Below, piece by piece: positions 7,215 to 8,423 of a DNA stretch of 8,423 nt; the first letter of the stretch is position 1; every line of letters starts with the position of its first letter. This stretch comes from an uncultured Verrucomicrobiota bacterium (GTDB lineage Bacteria; Verrucomicrobiota; Verrucomicrobiia; Limisphaerales; UBA9464), in NCBI GenBank assembly GCA_903930165.1, contig CAIYXO010000422.1:1-8423 (forward strand), written 5' to 3'. The translations under genes and the position numbers were made by a program. The notes below the pieces were generated by a model. That model was not told where the DNA came from, did not search any database, and saw only the letters and a program-made list of their open reading frames with translations.

Positions 7215-7370
7215 GGAGGTGGACACGGATTCGCACGGAACGGCCCGTAAGGAAAAGACGGTTCACGCGGAGAACCGACCCCGATCAATCTGGGTGTTTT
7301 GCTGCAATGAACTTGGTAGCTCGAGCGTAGCCGGCGACCGGGCAGGGTGGCCGTGTGCGGTTTGGTGCAA

Positions 7371-7461
7371 GCCACAAGGGACACGTCCCTCTGCGAGGCA
7401 TGGTATGCCACGAGCGCGTTCTCCCGCCACACAGGGGACACGTCCGCCTGCGATGGGGCAT
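7371..7461. repeat. Pair of REP-like units upstream of the REP-type transposase
   Basis: Two imperfect copies lie in direct orientation, at 7371-7401 and 7426-7461. Both contain, in order, GCCACA, GGGACACGTCC, CTGCGA and GGCAT, differing by small insertions. Each carries a short palindrome (GGAC AC GTCC). The end of the first copy forms another hairpin, GGCAT-GGT-ATGCC (7397-7409). Their location just before a REP-associated tyrosine transposase gene is the expected arrangement of such repeats. Confidence 0.65.
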
Positions 7462-7623
7462 AAGCTTCGATTTATACCAGGCGTAGCCGATTGATCCTGA
7501 GTTGCTTGCGTCGATTCGATCTTCTGAACACCTCGAATCTGAACCATGAAACTCCTCTCCGTTGGAGCGCGCGCCGAGTGCCCGTCGCTGAGCTGGCGGT
7601 CGTCGTGAGAGAGTCCACGGCCA

Positions 7624-8423
7624 ATGAGAACCCGAAGGTACAAGGCACCGCCGGAGGCGGAGGTGGCGTACTACCATTGCATGTCGCGGGCGGTGGACGG
7701 CGAGTGGCTCTTCGAGGCTGAGGACCACGGGAAGTTCCTGGAGGTGTTCCGGAGCCAGGCGGCCTTCACGGGGATACGGATCCTGACCTTCTGCCTGCTG
7801 AGCAACCACTTCCACATCCTGCTGGAGGTGCCCAAGCGGCCGGTGGACCGGTTGTCGGAAGAGGAACTGTTCCAACGCCTGGGAGCCGTCTACAGCCCAA
7901 ACCGTGTGACCGAACTGCGGCGTCAGTGGACGGAACTGCCTGAGAAGAAGCGGGTTCAGTGGGAGGAACCGTACCTGGTGCGGATGTGGGACCTGAGCCA
8001 GTTCATGAAGGAGACCAAGCAACGGTTCACGCAGTGGTACAACCGGAAGCAGGGTCGGAACGGCTCCCGATGGCGAAGCCGGTTCACGAGCGTGCTGGTG
8101 GGCTTGGACGGCCGTGCATTGGCGACGATGGCGGCGTACATCGACCTGAACCCGGTGAGGGCGGGAATCGTGAAGGATCCGAAGGACTACCGCTGGAGCG
8201 GCTACGGACAGGCGATGGGAGGAAACCGGGAAGCCATGGACGCCTACGACCGTGTGATGGAAATGGCCGAAGGGCACGGACGCGGAGACGCATTCGAGGG
8301 GTACCGGATGTGGTTGTACCAGAGCGGCGTGCAACAGGGAGTGGAGGGACCTGTTGGTAGGGAACCGGTTCGGAAGGGGATCTCGCCGGAGCGGGTGAAG
8401 GAGGTGGTGGCGAACAAGGGCAA
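7624..8423 (+). CDS. REP-associated tyrosine transposase (Y1 transposase, IS200-like), partial at right edge
   Basis: The frame is open from ATG 7624 to the window end (266 complete codons). It shows the single-tyrosine HUH nuclease pattern: YYHCMSRAVDGEWLF (16-30), the metal-binding HxH in LLSNHFHILLEVP (His62, His64), and the catalytic Tyr139 in FTQWYNRKQ followed by GSRWRSRF. It also has YIDLNPVRAGIV (172-183) and WSGY (191-194). These are the marks of RAYT proteins, which bind and nick REP hairpins and are usually single-copy chromosomal genes without IS ends. All catalytic residues are intact, so the enzyme may be active. A long region between HUH and Tyr (about 71-125) is an insertion compared with minimal IS200 enzymes and is usual in this branch. 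The preceding AGAGAG is a weak ribosome-binding site. Only the C-terminus is missing. Confidence 0.92.
   Translation, partial: MRTRRYKAPPEAEVAYYHCMSRAVDGEWLFEAEDHGKFLEVFRSQAAFTGIRILTFCLLSNHFHILLEVPKRPVDRLSEEELFQRLGAVYSPNRVTELRRQWTELPEKKRVQWEEPYLVRMWDLSQFMKETKQRFTQWYNRKQGRNGSRWRSRFTSVLVGLDGRALATMAAYIDLNPVRAGIVKDPKDYRWSGYGQAMGGNREAMDAYDRVMEMAEGHGRGDAFEGYRMWLYQSGVQQGVEGPVGREPVRKGISPERVKEVVANKG

Larger units (their letters stand above)
7169..7623. other. Gene-free stretch between importer operon and transposase gene
   Basis: These 455 bases hold a terminator-like hairpin at the left, a pair of REP-like units in the middle, and a 7-base inverted repeat (GATTCGA 7513-7519 with TCGAATC 7533-7539) nearer the transposase. 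GCGTAGCCG occurs twice, at 7325-7333 and 7481-7489, bracketing the REP-like pair. The open frame starting ATG at 7185 covers the hairpin and repeats and shows no protein family features, so I do not call it a gene. Confidence 0.6.

Noticed and set aside
7371..7461. Short CRISPR-like array
   Set aside because: There are only two imperfect copies with indels and internal palindromes, and no cas genes; a REP-like pair fits better.
7545..7607. Short open frame starting ATG at 7545 before the transposase
   Set aside because: It has about 20 codons, no ribosome-binding site and no recognisable features.
7285..8334. Minus-strand 349-residue open frame opposite the transposase and repeats
   Set aside because: It is antisense to a gene with intact HUH, Tyr and YIDLNPVRAG motifs and crosses the repeat units; no protein features.

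Overview
This window is GC-rich bacterial DNA. It fits a member of the Verrucomicrobiota or a close relative in the PVC group. Three things suggest this: a stand-alone prepilin-type protein with the H-X9-DG signature, a CarB gene that begins at the middle of the usual protein, and a REP-type tyrosine transposase preceded by repeated GACACGTCC-containing hairpin units. The assignment rests on gene style, not on a marker gene.

Layout from left to right. A minus-strand gene for the C-terminal half of carbamoyl-phosphate synthase large subunit (CarB) runs off the left edge. Next is a strong minus-strand intrinsic terminator, which ends a minus-strand pseudopilin-like gene at 578-1471. A 432-base gene-free stretch at 1472-1903 holds several short inverted and dispersed-looking repeats. 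A minus-strand pair follows: a cytochrome P450 (2955-4313) and, 25 bases downstream, an adenosine/adenine deaminase-family protein (1904-2929). Divergent from the P450 is a tight plus-strand ABC importer operon: a ThiY/NMT1-type substrate-binding lipoprotein (4482-5648), an ATPase (5655-6419) and a permease (6416-7168, GTG start overlapping the ATPase stop). A hairpin with a T run follows the operon. A repeat-bearing intergenic stretch then leads to the REP-associated transposase gene, which runs off the right edge.

The most coherent unit is 1904-7168. A P450 and an amidohydrolase-fold purine-type deaminase are transcribed away from a three-gene importer of the NrtT/SsuA/ThiY class, with only 168 bases between the divergent start codons. 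An economical reading, which is inference, is that the importer brings in a small heterocycle, possibly a modified purine or nucleoside, that the P450 oxidises and the deaminase hydrolyses. The P450 has Asn in place of the usual I-helix Thr. A hairpin covers the purine-rich ribosome-binding region of its start codon, and three 15-base imperfect repeats lie in the shared control region.

The rest is more ordinary: pyrimidine/arginine biosynthesis (CarB), a surface or secretion pseudopilin, and a domesticated-type transposase with its probable target repeats. There are no tRNA or rRNA genes, CRISPR arrays or insertion sequences with clear ends.
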